Shown here one piece after another: positions 1-5,903 of a stretch of 5,903 nt of DNA. Every line of letters starts with the position of its first letter. Position 1 is the stretch's first letter. Origin of the DNA: an uncultured Acetatifactor sp. (GTDB lineage Bacteria; Bacillota; Clostridia; Lachnospirales; Lachnospiraceae); contig CANRMK010000159.1 in NCBI GenBank assembly GCA_947631715.1, forward strand, positions 1-5,903, read 5' to 3'. Made by a program: the position numbers and the translations under genes. The notes below the pieces were generated by a model. The model was not told where the DNA came from and did not search any database. It was given only the letters and a program-made list of their open reading frames with translations.

Positions 1-884
1 CTGACGCCGGGGAACAGCACGTTCACACATCTCAACAGCGCTTTCACCACCCCAGGGTCATAGAGTTCCGGATGATCGATCAATTCCCGGACCGCCTTTA
101 CCTCAGACTCCGATGTCCCGTGCAGGCTCATGGCCGTCATCTCGTCATACCGGTCGGCCACCAGGAGGATCTTGGCCCCCATGAGCATCTTCGCGGTGGA
201 AGCGCCCGTTCCCTCCGCCGCCATGGACTGTGCGCGCAGGGCCTGGCCGCAGATGCGCTTTATGGTGATACCGTCCCGAAACGCAGTCTCAAGCACCTCC
301 AGGCCGGCCTCCCGGGCCTGCTGTATCTCCTCTCTGCACTTCTCATTGTCCGCTGGCCCGAACAGAACGGTGTGGGGCACGTTCAGCTTGCCCAGATCAT
401 GGGTGATCGCCGCATACATGATCTGCAGCTGCTCGTCCACCCTGATATTCATAGCATGTGTTATCATTGCACAGAAAATGGCAGTATTCAGGCAGTGGCG
501 GCTGATATAGTCATCCCGGCTCCGCAGATTCTGGTAAAAGGTGATCCTGCCGTCCAGATGTCCGTAATTTTTCAGTATCAGCGCCGCTATGCTGTCCACT
601 CTGGTCTCATGTTTTGTCTCCAGGATCTTTTCCAGCTCGTCCTGAATGGAAAAGCCGGTGGAGATCTGAAATCTCTCGAACTCCAGATCTTCCTCTGACA
701 TGGGCGGCAAAGGTTCTGCCGCATCGAGCACATAGACGCCCAAAAGGCCGAAATTTTTCACGCTTTCAATGGTCTGGGACGTCAGCCGGGAATCCCGTTC
801 GAACAGCAGCACGCCTTTTTTGTTGTAGATAGGTCTCGCCAGCCGCATTCCCGTCTTTAGATTTTCCGACTCGATAAACTGCAT
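1..884 (-). CDS. Divergent HD-GYP-like HD-domain protein, 3' end cut off by the window edge
   Basis: The visible part is 294 codons, starting at ATG 884 and still open at base 1. Residues about 1-53 resemble the small N-terminal domain common in HD-GYP proteins (LKTGMRLARPIYNKKG, then a GVYVL strand end). Residues about 120-292 resemble an HD-GYP catalytic domain: H130, the HD pair H162-D163 in THDLGKLNVP with K166, then GAKILLVADRYDEMT with D244, and LYDPGVVKAL. Canonical family members hydrolyse cyclic di-GMP. Here the usual HPxxG histidine is replaced (AREAG, A190), and the HH..DGxGYP segment is absent; the matching stretch, about 211-227, reads GQALRAQSMAAEG. The simple HD quartet (H130, H162, D163, D244) remains, so the protein may be a modified phosphohydrolase or a signalling/sensor derivative; activity on c-di-GMP is not supported. 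An in-frame TAA two codons upstream fixes ATG 884 as the earliest ATG start. The Shine-Dalgarno context is poor: AAGGGG lies only 2 nt away and GGAGG 15 nt away. No transmembrane segment is seen. The gene probably has its own promoter at 930-958. Confidence 0.8.
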   Translation of the reverse strand, partial: MQFIESENLKTGMRLARPIYNKKGVLLFERDSRLTSQTIESVKNFGLLGVYVLDAAEPLPPMSEEDLEFERFQISTGFSIQDELEKILETKHETRVDSIAALILKNYGHLDGRITFYQNLRSRDDYISRHCLNTAIFCAMITHAMNIRVDEQLQIMYAAITHDLGKLNVPHTVLFGPADNEKCREEIQQAREAGLEVLETAFRDGITIKRICGQALRAQSMAAEGTGASTAKMLMGAKILLVADRYDEMTAMSLHGTSESEVKAVRELIDHPELYDPGVVKALLRCVNVLFPGV

Positions 885-918
885 GACCCCTTATCTCTTC
901 CTCCGATCCCCGCAAACA

Positions 919-928
919 CCTATGCCTC
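919..928. repeat. 10-bp direct repeat copy next to the -10 box
   Basis: CCTATGCCTC (GAGGCATAGG on the minus strand) lies immediately downstream of the TATAAT box, covering the predicted transcription start of the HD-family gene. The same 10-mer occurs at 995-1004. The position would suit an operator, but a chance repeat cannot be excluded. Confidence 0.4.
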
Positions 929-929
929 C

Positions 930-958
930 ATTATAAACATTCTTTCAGAAAAACACAA
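930..958 (-). promoter_or_regulatory. Candidate sigma-A-type promoter for the HD-family gene
   Basis: On the minus strand a perfect TATAAT -10 box lies at 935-930. Exactly 17 nt upstream is TTGTGT at 958-953, which matches only the TTG half of the -35 consensus. An A/T-rich tract just upstream (about 972-959, TAAATTATTTTTTGAT) resembles an UP element. The start point would fall near 923, giving a leader of about 39 nt before ATG 884. A TTGATT slightly further upstream would need a 21-nt spacer and is less likely. The call rests on the -10 box, the spacing and the intergenic position. Confidence 0.6.
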
Positions 959-988
959 TCAAAAAATAATTTACGCCCAGGCTTCCAT

Positions 989-1004
989 CCTATGCCTATG
1001 CCTC
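989..1004. repeat. Second copy of the 10-mer, with a tandem CTATGC duplication, at the sigK stop
   Basis: CCTATGCCTATGCCTC contains the same CCTATGCCTC found at 919-928, plus an adjacent repeated unit (CCTATG twice). It spans the last codons and stop of sigK and lies about 30-50 nt upstream of the candidate -35 box of the next gene. The pair therefore brackets that promoter. Confidence 0.4.
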
Positions 1005-1628
1005 AAATTTGCTCCTCAGCTTCTGCAGGGCTTTCTTTTCGATCCGCGATACATAGCTGCGGGATATGCCGAGCTTCTCCCCGATCTGGCTCTGAGTGGC
1101 CTCCGGGCCTCCGTTCAGCCCGTACCGCATCACGATGATCGTCCTCTCCCGGTCGTTCAAGGTCTTGCCCAGCAGGGAGAACAGCTTCTTAATATTGCCG
1201 GACATTTCCATGTTCTCCACGATATCCGGCTGCTGCTGCTCTATCACATCCACCAGCCGGATCTCGTTCCCCTCCTTATCCTGCCCGATGGGTTCGAACA
1301 GGGAGACCTCCCTGGCCGTTTTCTTCTTTCCCCTGAGGAGCATCAAAAGCTCATTGTCGATACATCTGCAGGCGTAGGTGGCCAGCCTTCCCTTTTTCCC
1401 GTCAAAGGTATCCACGGCCTTGATCAGACCGATACAGCCAATGGAGATCAGATCCTCCATATCCTCGTCCGCATTCTGATATTTCTTTGCAATGTGAGCA
1501 ACAAGCCGCAGATTCCGCTCGATCAAAATTTCTTTCGCCCGCCTTGCCTCCTCGGGAGTCCCCTCCCGCAGCAGCCGGCACTGCTCCGCCTCTTCCCCCG
1601 AGGTCAGCGGTTTCTGAAAGGTTTTCAA
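996..1628 (-). CDS. sigK: RNA polymerase sporulation sigma factor, SigK type
   Basis: This 210-residue sigma-70 family factor would direct RNA polymerase to late mother-cell sporulation genes. Region 2 spans about residues 35-105: ILIERNLRLVAHI, then DLISIGCIGLIKAVDTF, then TYACRCIDNELLMLLR. The segment VSLFEPIGQDKEGNEI (108-123) is characteristic of SigK rather than SigE. Region 4 is at about 155-208, with the helix-turn-helix QIGEKLGISRSYVSRIEKKA (181-200). I chose TTG 1628 because GGAGGG lies 6 nt upstream and the resulting N-terminus, MKTFQKPLT, matches the start of SigK homologues. An upstream TTG at 1658 would add ten residues encoded partly by the ribosome binding site itself. There is no hydrophobic pro-sequence like the roughly 20-residue one of Bacillus SigK, and no skin-type interruption of the reading frame. 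It lies 94 nt downstream of hemW in the same direction. No convincing terminator follows it. Other sporulation sigma factors are the main alternative identity. Confidence 0.88.
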   Translation of the reverse strand: MKTFQKPLTSGEEAEQCRLLREGTPEEARRAKEILIERNLRLVAHIAKKYQNADEDMEDLISIGCIGLIKAVDTFDGKKGRLATYACRCIDNELLMLLRGKKKTAREVSLFEPIGQDKEGNEIRLVDVIEQQQPDIVENMEMSGNIKKLFSLLGKTLNDRERTIIVMRYGLNGGPEATQSQIGEKLGISRSYVSRIEKKALQKLRSKFEA

Positions 1629-1634
1629 AAAGGT

Positions 1635-1640
1635 CCCTCC
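1635..1640 (-). promoter_or_regulatory. Ribosome binding site deciding the sigK TTG start
   Basis: GGAGGG on the minus strand sits 6 nt upstream of TTG 1628, good spacing for a Firmicutes start. No other start codon nearby is as well placed, so this site decides in favour of the shorter protein beginning MKTFQKP. Confidence 0.8.
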
Positions 1641-1659
1641 GTGGATTGCTCTTAACAAT

Positions 1660-1689
1660 AGTCTATGAGCCTCTTTTCTCCACAGTGCC
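1660..1689 (-). promoter_or_regulatory. Weak candidate SigE-like promoter upstream of sigK
   Basis: In the 94-nt hemW-sigK gap, minus-strand CATAGACT (1667-1660) matches 6 of 8 positions of the SigE -10 consensus CATACAAT. After a 14-nt spacer, GGCACTGT (1689-1682) is a poor match to the SigE -35 element. The start point would be about 1652, leaving a leader of some 24 nt that includes the ribosome binding site. In Bacillus, sigK is transcribed by SigE RNA polymerase, which gives the idea a biological basis. The sequence match alone is weak. A small interrupted inverted repeat (CCTG/CAGG, 1688-1700) overlaps the upstream part. Confidence 0.25.
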
Positions 1690-1722
1690 TGTCATGCAGG
1701 GAAAAATAAGCTGTCCCCCAAG

Positions 1723-2889
1723 TCACAGCAAAAAGCGGGCCAGGCAATAATTGCTCACGTCCAGTCCCAGCTCCGTAAGCGCCAGCATATCCTCCTTTCC
1801 ATTTTTGGCGGGACGGCTGTATCTATAGAGCAGGCCGTCCTTTACGCTCCTCTCCACCGCCGGCCCGTAAATCTCCTCCAGCGCCACACCGAACACCCGG
1901 CGGAACCGCTCCAGGCTCACTCCCTCTGTGAGGCGCAGTCCCAGGAACATAAATTCCTCCATCTGCTCCTCTCTGCTGAGCCTTTGCATCTCTTCCCGGC
2001 TCCCCAGCGGATCCCGCAGATATTCCGTCATGCTGCCAGTATTTTTATAACGCATGTTATTATATAGAGAAGCCGCACCCAAACCAAATCCCAGGTAATT
2101 TTTCCTGGTCCAATAGCCCTTGTTATGCCGGCACTCATGCCCCTCGCGGGCATAGTTGGATATCTCGTATCGGCGATAGCCCGCTTCTCCAAGCATCCTC
2201 CCGGTCTCCCGGTACATAAGCCTGTCCAGCTCCTCGTCCGGCAGCTGCAGTTCTCCCGCAGAAGCCATTTCAAAAAAGGGCGTCCCCTCCTCCAGGATCA
2301 GGCTGTAGGCAGAAATGTGCTCCGGCGCCGGTTCTAAGTCCAGCACTTTTTCCAGGGTCTTCAGGCAGCTTTCAAGGCTCTGTCCCGGCAGGGCGCTCAT
2401 CACATCTACATTGATATTGACGAAGCCCGCTTCCCTGGCCTCCCGGTAGATGTCCAGAAACTGCCGCCAGGTATGGATCCTGCCCAGTGCTGCAAGCTCC
2501 TCGTCGTCCGCGGACTGCAGGCCGATGCTGAGACGGTTGATCCCGGCCTTTTGGTAAGCTTTTAGCTTTTCTCTGTCCGCCGTCCCCGGATTGACCTCTA
2601 TGGTGATCTCCGCATCGGGAGCGACACGGTAATGTCCGTGCACTGCCTCCAAAAGCCGTTCTATCTGATCCGGATCCGCCAGGGACGGGGTCCCGCCGCC
2701 GAGAAAGGCGGAGACCACCGTATCCTCCCGGCAGTCCTCCGCCTTTTTGCGCACCTCTCCCATCAGGGCCTCCATATACTGCCGCCTTGTCCCCGGCTCC
2801 GCAGGGCCGGACAAAAAATCGCAGTACAGGCATTTCCTGACGCAGAAAGGGATATGAAAATACAATTCCAGTTCTCTATTTTCTGTCAT
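1723..2889 (-). CDS. hemW: HemW-family radical SAM heme chaperone (formerly called HemN-like)
   Basis: This 388-residue cytosolic radical-SAM protein of the HemW family is close to the usual length. Family members bind heme and are thought to deliver it to target proteins; older annotations call them oxygen-independent coproporphyrinogen oxidase. The CX3CX2C cluster motif is C16, C20, C23 in FHIPFCVRKCLYCDF. Other family landmarks are LGGGTPS (63-69), EVNPGT (98-103), INRLSIGLQS (117-126), LGRIH (135-139), the ISAYSL strand (192-197) and HNKGYW (255-260), the HNxxYW motif linked to heme binding. These landmarks separate it from true HemN. ATG 2889 overlaps the 3' end of lepA by 14 nt (ATGACAGAAAATAG), and only a weak Shine-Dalgarno is visible, so translation is probably coupled to lepA. 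lepA-hemW adjacency is common in Firmicutes. Whether this organism makes or only imports heme cannot be told from the window. Confidence 0.93.
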   Translation of the reverse strand: MTENRELELYFHIPFCVRKCLYCDFLSGPAEPGTRRQYMEALMGEVRKKAEDCREDTVVSAFLGGGTPSLADPDQIERLLEAVHGHYRVAPDAEITIEVNPGTADREKLKAYQKAGINRLSIGLQSADDEELAALGRIHTWRQFLDIYREAREAGFVNINVDVMSALPGQSLESCLKTLEKVLDLEPAPEHISAYSLILEEGTPFFEMASAGELQLPDEELDRLMYRETGRMLGEAGYRRYEISNYAREGHECRHNKGYWTRKNYLGFGLGAASLYNNMRYKNTGSMTEYLRDPLGSREEMQRLSREEQMEEFMFLGLRLTEGVSLERFRRVFGVALEEIYGPAVERSVKDGLLYRYSRPAKNGKEDMLALTELGLDVSNYCLARFLL

Positions 2890-4690
2890 CCAGCTTTAAC
2901 ACGCTCATAAAGGCTTTCTGGGGAATCTCCACGTTTCCGATCTGGCGCATACGCTTCTTTCCCTCTTTCTGCTTCTCCAACAGTTTCTTCTTCCGGGTGA
3001 TGTCGCCGCCGTAGCACTTGGCCAGCACGTCCTTGCGCATGGCCTTTACAGTCTCCCGGGCGATGATCTTGCCGCCCACGGCAGCCTGAATGGGGATTTC
3101 GAACAGATGCCTTGGAATCTCGTCCTTCAGCTTCTCGCACATCTTCCGCCCTCTCTCATAGGCGGAATCTGCGTGGACGATAAAGGACAGAGCGTCCACT
3201 TCCTCCCGGTTGATCAAAATATCCAGCTTCACCAGCTTCGCCGGCTCATATCCCTTGATATCGTAATCGAAAGACGCATACCCCCGGGACCGGGATTTCA
3301 ATGCGTCAAAGAAGTCATAAATGATCTCATTTAAGGGGAGCTCGTACTTTAACAGCGCCCTGGTCCCCTCAATATATTCCATTCCCAGGTAGCGGCCTCT
3401 CCGCTCCTGGCACAGCTCCATAATGGAACCGATGTATTCGCTCGCCACCATGATCTCGGCGCTTACCACAGGCTCCTCCATGTGCTCGATGGTGGACGGA
3501 TCCGGCAGATTGGAGGGATTGGTGAGCTCCAGGACCTCCCCGTCCGTCCTGTACACCTTATACACCACGCCGGGCGCAGTGGTCACCAGATCCAGATTGT
3601 ACTCCCGCTCCAGCCTCTCCTGAATGATCTCCAGATGCAGAAGCCCCAGGAATCCGCAGCGGAATCCAAATCCCAGAGCGGCCGACGTCTCCGGTTCATA
3701 ATTTAAAGAGGCGTCATTTAACTTAAGCTTTTCCAGCGCGTCCCGCAGATCCGGATATTTCGCCCCGTCCGCAGGGTACATGCCGCAGTACACCATAGAC
3801 TGCACCCTCTTATAGCCGGGCAAAGGCTCCCTGCAGGGCCGGTCCGCATCCGTCACCGTGTCCCCCACGGCAGTGTCCTTTACATTCTTGATAGAGGCGG
3901 TGATATAGCCCACCATGCCGGCGGACAGCTCCTCGCAGGGGAGGAACCGGCCGGCGCCGAAATATCCCACCTCCACCACCTCTTCCTCCGCCTTAGTGGC
4001 CATCATGCGGATACGGGTCCCTTTCTTTACGGTGCCCTCCATCACTCTGCAGAAAATGATCACGCCCTTATAGGAATCGTAAATGCTGTCAAAGATCAGC
4101 GCCTGCAGAGGATTGCCCGGGTCTCCGCCGGGTGCCGGGATCTTCGCAACGATCTGCTCCAGCACCTCCTCGATGTTGATGCCGTTCTTAGCAGAGATCA
4201 GGGGCGCGTCATGAGCCTCGATCCCGATCACGTCCTCGATCTCCTCTATCACCCGCTGCGGGTCCGCGCTGGGCAGGTCGATCTTATTGATCACCGGGAA
4301 CACATCCAGATTATGATCCAGCGCCAGGTACACGTTGGCCAGCGTCTGGGCCTCGATCCCCTGGGCGGCGTCCACCACCAGGACCGCCCCGTCGCAGGCT
4401 GCCAGGGAGCGGCTGACCTCATAGTTGAAATCCACATGTCCGGGAGTGTCGATCAGATTAAAGATATACTCTTTCCCATCCCTTGCCTTGTAGACGGTGC
4501 GCACCGCCTGTGCCTTGATGGTGATGCCCCTCTCCCGCTCCAGATCCATATTGTCCAAGACCTGGTCCTGCATCTCCCGGCTGGTGAGGAGCCCCGTCTT
4601 CTCGATGATCCGGTCCGCCAGGGTGGATTTGCCGTGATCGATATGCGCCACAATACAGAAATTGCGGATCCTGCTCTGATCTGCTGCCAT
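2876..4690 (-). CDS. lepA: Elongation factor 4 (LepA), ribosome-associated translational GTPase
   Basis: This 604-residue protein has full LepA length. It acts on the ribosome; back-translocation and initiation/biogenesis roles have been proposed for the family. GTPase motifs run in order: G1 AHIDHGKST (15-23), G2 ERGITI (53-58), G3 DTPGH (81-85), G4 NKID (135-138) and G5 SAK (166-168). Domains II and III and the elongation-factor-G-like C-terminal region follow. The LepA-specific C-terminal tail is present, with KKLLEKQKEGKKRM, then VEIPQKAFMSVLKLD near the end. I chose ATG 4690, which gives MAADQSRIRNF like homologues and has GGGGA 7 nt upstream. A GTG at 4729 is in frame but would add 13 residues encoded by the hairpin region. 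The stop overlaps the hemW start. The upstream aldo/keto reductase gene ends 90 nt before it; no clear promoter is visible in that gap, so read-through from upstream is possible. Confidence 0.97.
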   Translation of the reverse strand: MAADQSRIRNFCIVAHIDHGKSTLADRIIEKTGLLTSREMQDQVLDNMDLERERGITIKAQAVRTVYKARDGKEYIFNLIDTPGHVDFNYEVSRSLAACDGAVLVVDAAQGIEAQTLANVYLALDHNLDVFPVINKIDLPSADPQRVIEEIEDVIGIEAHDAPLISAKNGINIEEVLEQIVAKIPAPGGDPGNPLQALIFDSIYDSYKGVIIFCRVMEGTVKKGTRIRMMATKAEEEVVEVGYFGAGRFLPCEELSAGMVGYITASIKNVKDTAVGDTVTDADRPCREPLPGYKRVQSMVYCGMYPADGAKYPDLRDALEKLKLNDASLNYEPETSAALGFGFRCGFLGLLHLEIIQERLEREYNLDLVTTAPGVVYKVYRTDGEVLELTNPSNLPDPSTIEHMEEPVVSAEIMVASEYIGSIMELCQERRGRYLGMEYIEGTRALLKYELPLNEIIYDFFDALKSRSRGYASFDYDIKGYEPAKLVKLDILINREEVDALSFIVHADSAYERGRKMCEKLKDEIPRHLFEIPIQAAVGGKIIARETVKAMRKDVLAKCYGGDITRKKKLLEKQKEGKKRMRQIGNVEIPQKAFMSVLKLDDRK

Positions 4691-4707
4691 TTCTATTTCC
4701 CCGTTTC

Positions 4708-4726
4708 CGGCCAGTCTCTCTGGCCG
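4708..4726 (-). promoter_or_regulatory. Hairpin in the lepA leader
   Basis: A perfect 7-bp GC-rich inverted repeat, CGGCCAG-AGAGA-CTGGCCG on the minus strand, has a 5-nt loop. It ends 17 nt before the lepA ATG and 5 nt before the GGGGA ribosome binding site. No T-run follows, so it is not a standard intrinsic terminator. It could be an mRNA processing or stabilising structure or a modulator of lepA translation; the function is inferred. Confidence 0.5.
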
Positions 4727-4780
4727 CACTTGTCTTTCAGAAATCCCATAGGTTCCATGCTCTTTGTTCCGCCGTCAGCT

Positions 4781-5902
4781 TCAATGGTCGTAATGTCCGG
4801 ACACCGCTTTCAGGTTCTCGATAATATGCAGATGCTGAGGACAGACTCTCTCACACTGACCGCACTCTATGCAGTCTCTGGCGCGGCCGAATTTCTCTGT
4901 CAGCATCGCATAGTTGCTGTAATTCACCGTCCAGCCCTTTTCCTCCAGATGCTCCCGCATGTCCTCGTTATAGAGGGAAAAGTACTGCGGAATGGCGATC
5001 TTTTTCGGGCACCCTGCGGTACAGTAGGAACAGCCGGTGCAGGGAACCGCGATCTGCCGGTTGATGATCTCCGCCACCTTATGGCAGACGGCCGTTTCCT
5101 CCTCTGTCAGAGGTTTAAAATCCTCCATATAACTGGTGTTATCTTTTATCTGCTCCATGTCCGACATGCCCGAAAGCACTGTCATTACCCCAGGCAGGCT
5201 TGCCGCAAAGCGGATCGCCCAGCTGGAAACGCTCTTTTCAGGGTCCAGACCGCGGAACAGCTCCTGCGCCTCCTCCGGAACATTGGCCAGCGTCCCGCCC
5301 TTTACCGGCTCCATGACGATCACAGGCTTCTTGTGCTTAAGCGCCGTCTCATAGCAGGCTCTGGACTGCACCCACTGGCTCTCCCAGTCCAGGTAATTGA
5401 TCTGAAGCTGGACAAATTCCATCTCCGGGTACTTCGTCAAGATCTCGTCCAAAAGCTCAGGAGTATCATGGAAAGAAAATCCCGCATGCTTTACAAGCCC
5501 TTTTTCCCTCTTGTCCAAAAGCCAGTGAAAGCAGTCGAACTGCTCGTACTTCGGATACATGGACGCCTCGATCCCGTGCAGCAGATAATAGTCAAAATAG
5601 CCCGCGCCAGTGTGTTCAAGCTGCGCGTGAAAGATCCTGTCCCTGTCCTCCAGGGAATTGATAAATGCCGAGTGAAGCTTTGTGGCAAGCGTAAAGCTCT
5701 CCCTGGGATACCGGTCCACCAGAGCGGTCTTCGCCGCGCTCTCGCTGGCAAAATCATTGTACATCCAGGCAGTGTCAAAATAGGTGAAGCCCTTTTCCAT
5801 AAATAGGTCCACCATTTTCTTCAGCTGCTCCATATCCACGTCAGCCATGTTGGTCTTATCGTTCACAGGCAGCCGCATCAGTCCAAATCCGAGTTTCTTC
5901 AT
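4781..5902 (-). CDS. Aldo/keto reductase with C-terminal two-[4Fe-4S] ferredoxin domain
   Basis: This 373-residue predicted cytosolic oxidoreductase belongs to the iron-sulfur branch of the aldo/keto reductases common in anaerobic Clostridia. Residues about 1-265 form the TIM-barrel part. It starts MKKLGFGLMRLP and carries the catalytic tetrad D43 and Y48 (FDTAWMY), K75 (ATKLH) and H109 (YYLLHG). A typical cofactor-side segment, GVMTVLSGMSDMEQI, lies at 238-252. Residues about 285-360 hold two CX2CX2CX3CP motifs, C288/291/294/298 and C344/347/350/354, which should bind two [4Fe-4S] clusters and suggest electron exchange with ferredoxin or a similar carrier. The substrate cannot be predicted. 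ATG 5902 gives a family-like N-terminus, but only one base precedes it in the window, so its ribosome binding site and any promoter are unseen and a longer protein is not fully excluded. It is 90 nt upstream of lepA in the same direction; a functional link to lepA is not evident. Confidence 0.93.
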   Translation of the reverse strand: MKKLGFGLMRLPVNDKTNMADVDMEQLKKMVDLFMEKGFTYFDTAWMYNDFASESAAKTALVDRYPRESFTLATKLHSAFINSLEDRDRIFHAQLEHTGAGYFDYYLLHGIEASMYPKYEQFDCFHWLLDKREKGLVKHAGFSFHDTPELLDEILTKYPEMEFVQLQINYLDWESQWVQSRACYETALKHKKPVIVMEPVKGGTLANVPEEAQELFRGLDPEKSVSSWAIRFAASLPGVMTVLSGMSDMEQIKDNTSYMEDFKPLTEEETAVCHKVAEIINRQIAVPCTGCSYCTAGCPKKIAIPQYFSLYNEDMREHLEEKGWTVNYSNYAMLTEKFGRARDCIECGQCERVCPQHLHIIENLKAVSGHYDH

Positions 5903-5903
5903 C

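Noticed and set aside
72..698. A 208-codon plus-strand reading frame opposite the HD-family gene
   Set aside because: The minus-strand frame carries recognisable HD-domain motifs throughout this stretch, while the plus-strand product shows no recognisable domain.
961..995. Intrinsic terminator after sigK
   Set aside because: A T-run exists on the minus strand (about 967-962), but the only stem before it is GCC/GGC with a 2-nt loop, too weak to call.
1629..1658. Longer sigK starting at TTG 1658
   Set aside because: It would translate through the GGAGGG ribosome binding site and add ten residues not matching SigK N-termini or a hydrophobic pro-sequence.
1682..1700. Terminator or operator from the short inverted repeats between hemW and sigK
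   Set aside because: The stems are only 4 bp (CCTG/CAGG and ACAG/CTGT), overlap each other, and no T-run follows.
4691..4729. Longer lepA starting at GTG 4729
   Set aside because: The extra 13 residues fall in the hairpin leader, while ATG 4690 has a ribosome binding site and a family-like N-terminus.
4211..5806. A 531-codon plus-strand reading frame antisense to lepA and the aldo/keto reductase gene
   Set aside because: It lies opposite two clearly conserved genes and across their spacer. Its product is rich in H, L, R and Q in the way typical of an antisense shadow in GC-rich DNA, and no family motif is visible. Its length alone is not convincing.

Overview
The window reads as core chromosome from a spore-forming Clostridia bacterium, most likely a Lachnospiraceae (Clostridium cluster XIVa) member. 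The basis is fairly GC-rich coding sequence, a sporulation sigma factor of the SigK type, an aldo/keto reductase carrying a ferredoxin domain as in strict anaerobes, and Firmicutes-like LepA and HemW proteins. The family assignment is inference from protein style; no rRNA or other phylogenetic marker is present to prove it.

All five genes lie on the minus strand, so transcription runs from high to low coordinates. In that order they are: an aldo/keto reductase with a C-terminal two-cluster [4Fe-4S] domain (5902-4781); lepA, the elongation factor 4 GTPase (4690-2876), preceded by a 7-bp hairpin; hemW, a radical-SAM heme chaperone family protein (2889-1723), overlapping the lepA stop by 14 nt; a sigK-like sporulation sigma factor (1628-996) starting at TTG behind a good ribosome binding site; and, after a 111-nt AT-richer gap with a recognisable sigma-A-type promoter, a divergent HD-GYP-like gene (884 to the left edge) whose 3' end lies outside the window.

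lepA and hemW form a coupled pair, as in many Firmicutes. sigK has a 94-nt leader holding a weak SigE-like promoter candidate, so it may be read both from hemW and from its own start. The HD-family gene appears to have its own promoter. There is no sign of mobile elements, CRISPR, tRNA or rRNA genes, or phage genes.

Nothing here amounts to a new multi-gene system. The points most worth a second look are the HD-GYP-like protein, which keeps the basic H/HD/D quartet but has lost the GYP signature and several HD-GYP metal-ligand histidines; the sigK gene, which has neither a pro-sequence nor a skin-type interruption; the placement of sigK after hemW where hrcA-grpE-dnaK is often found; and a repeated 10-mer on both sides of the HD gene promoter.
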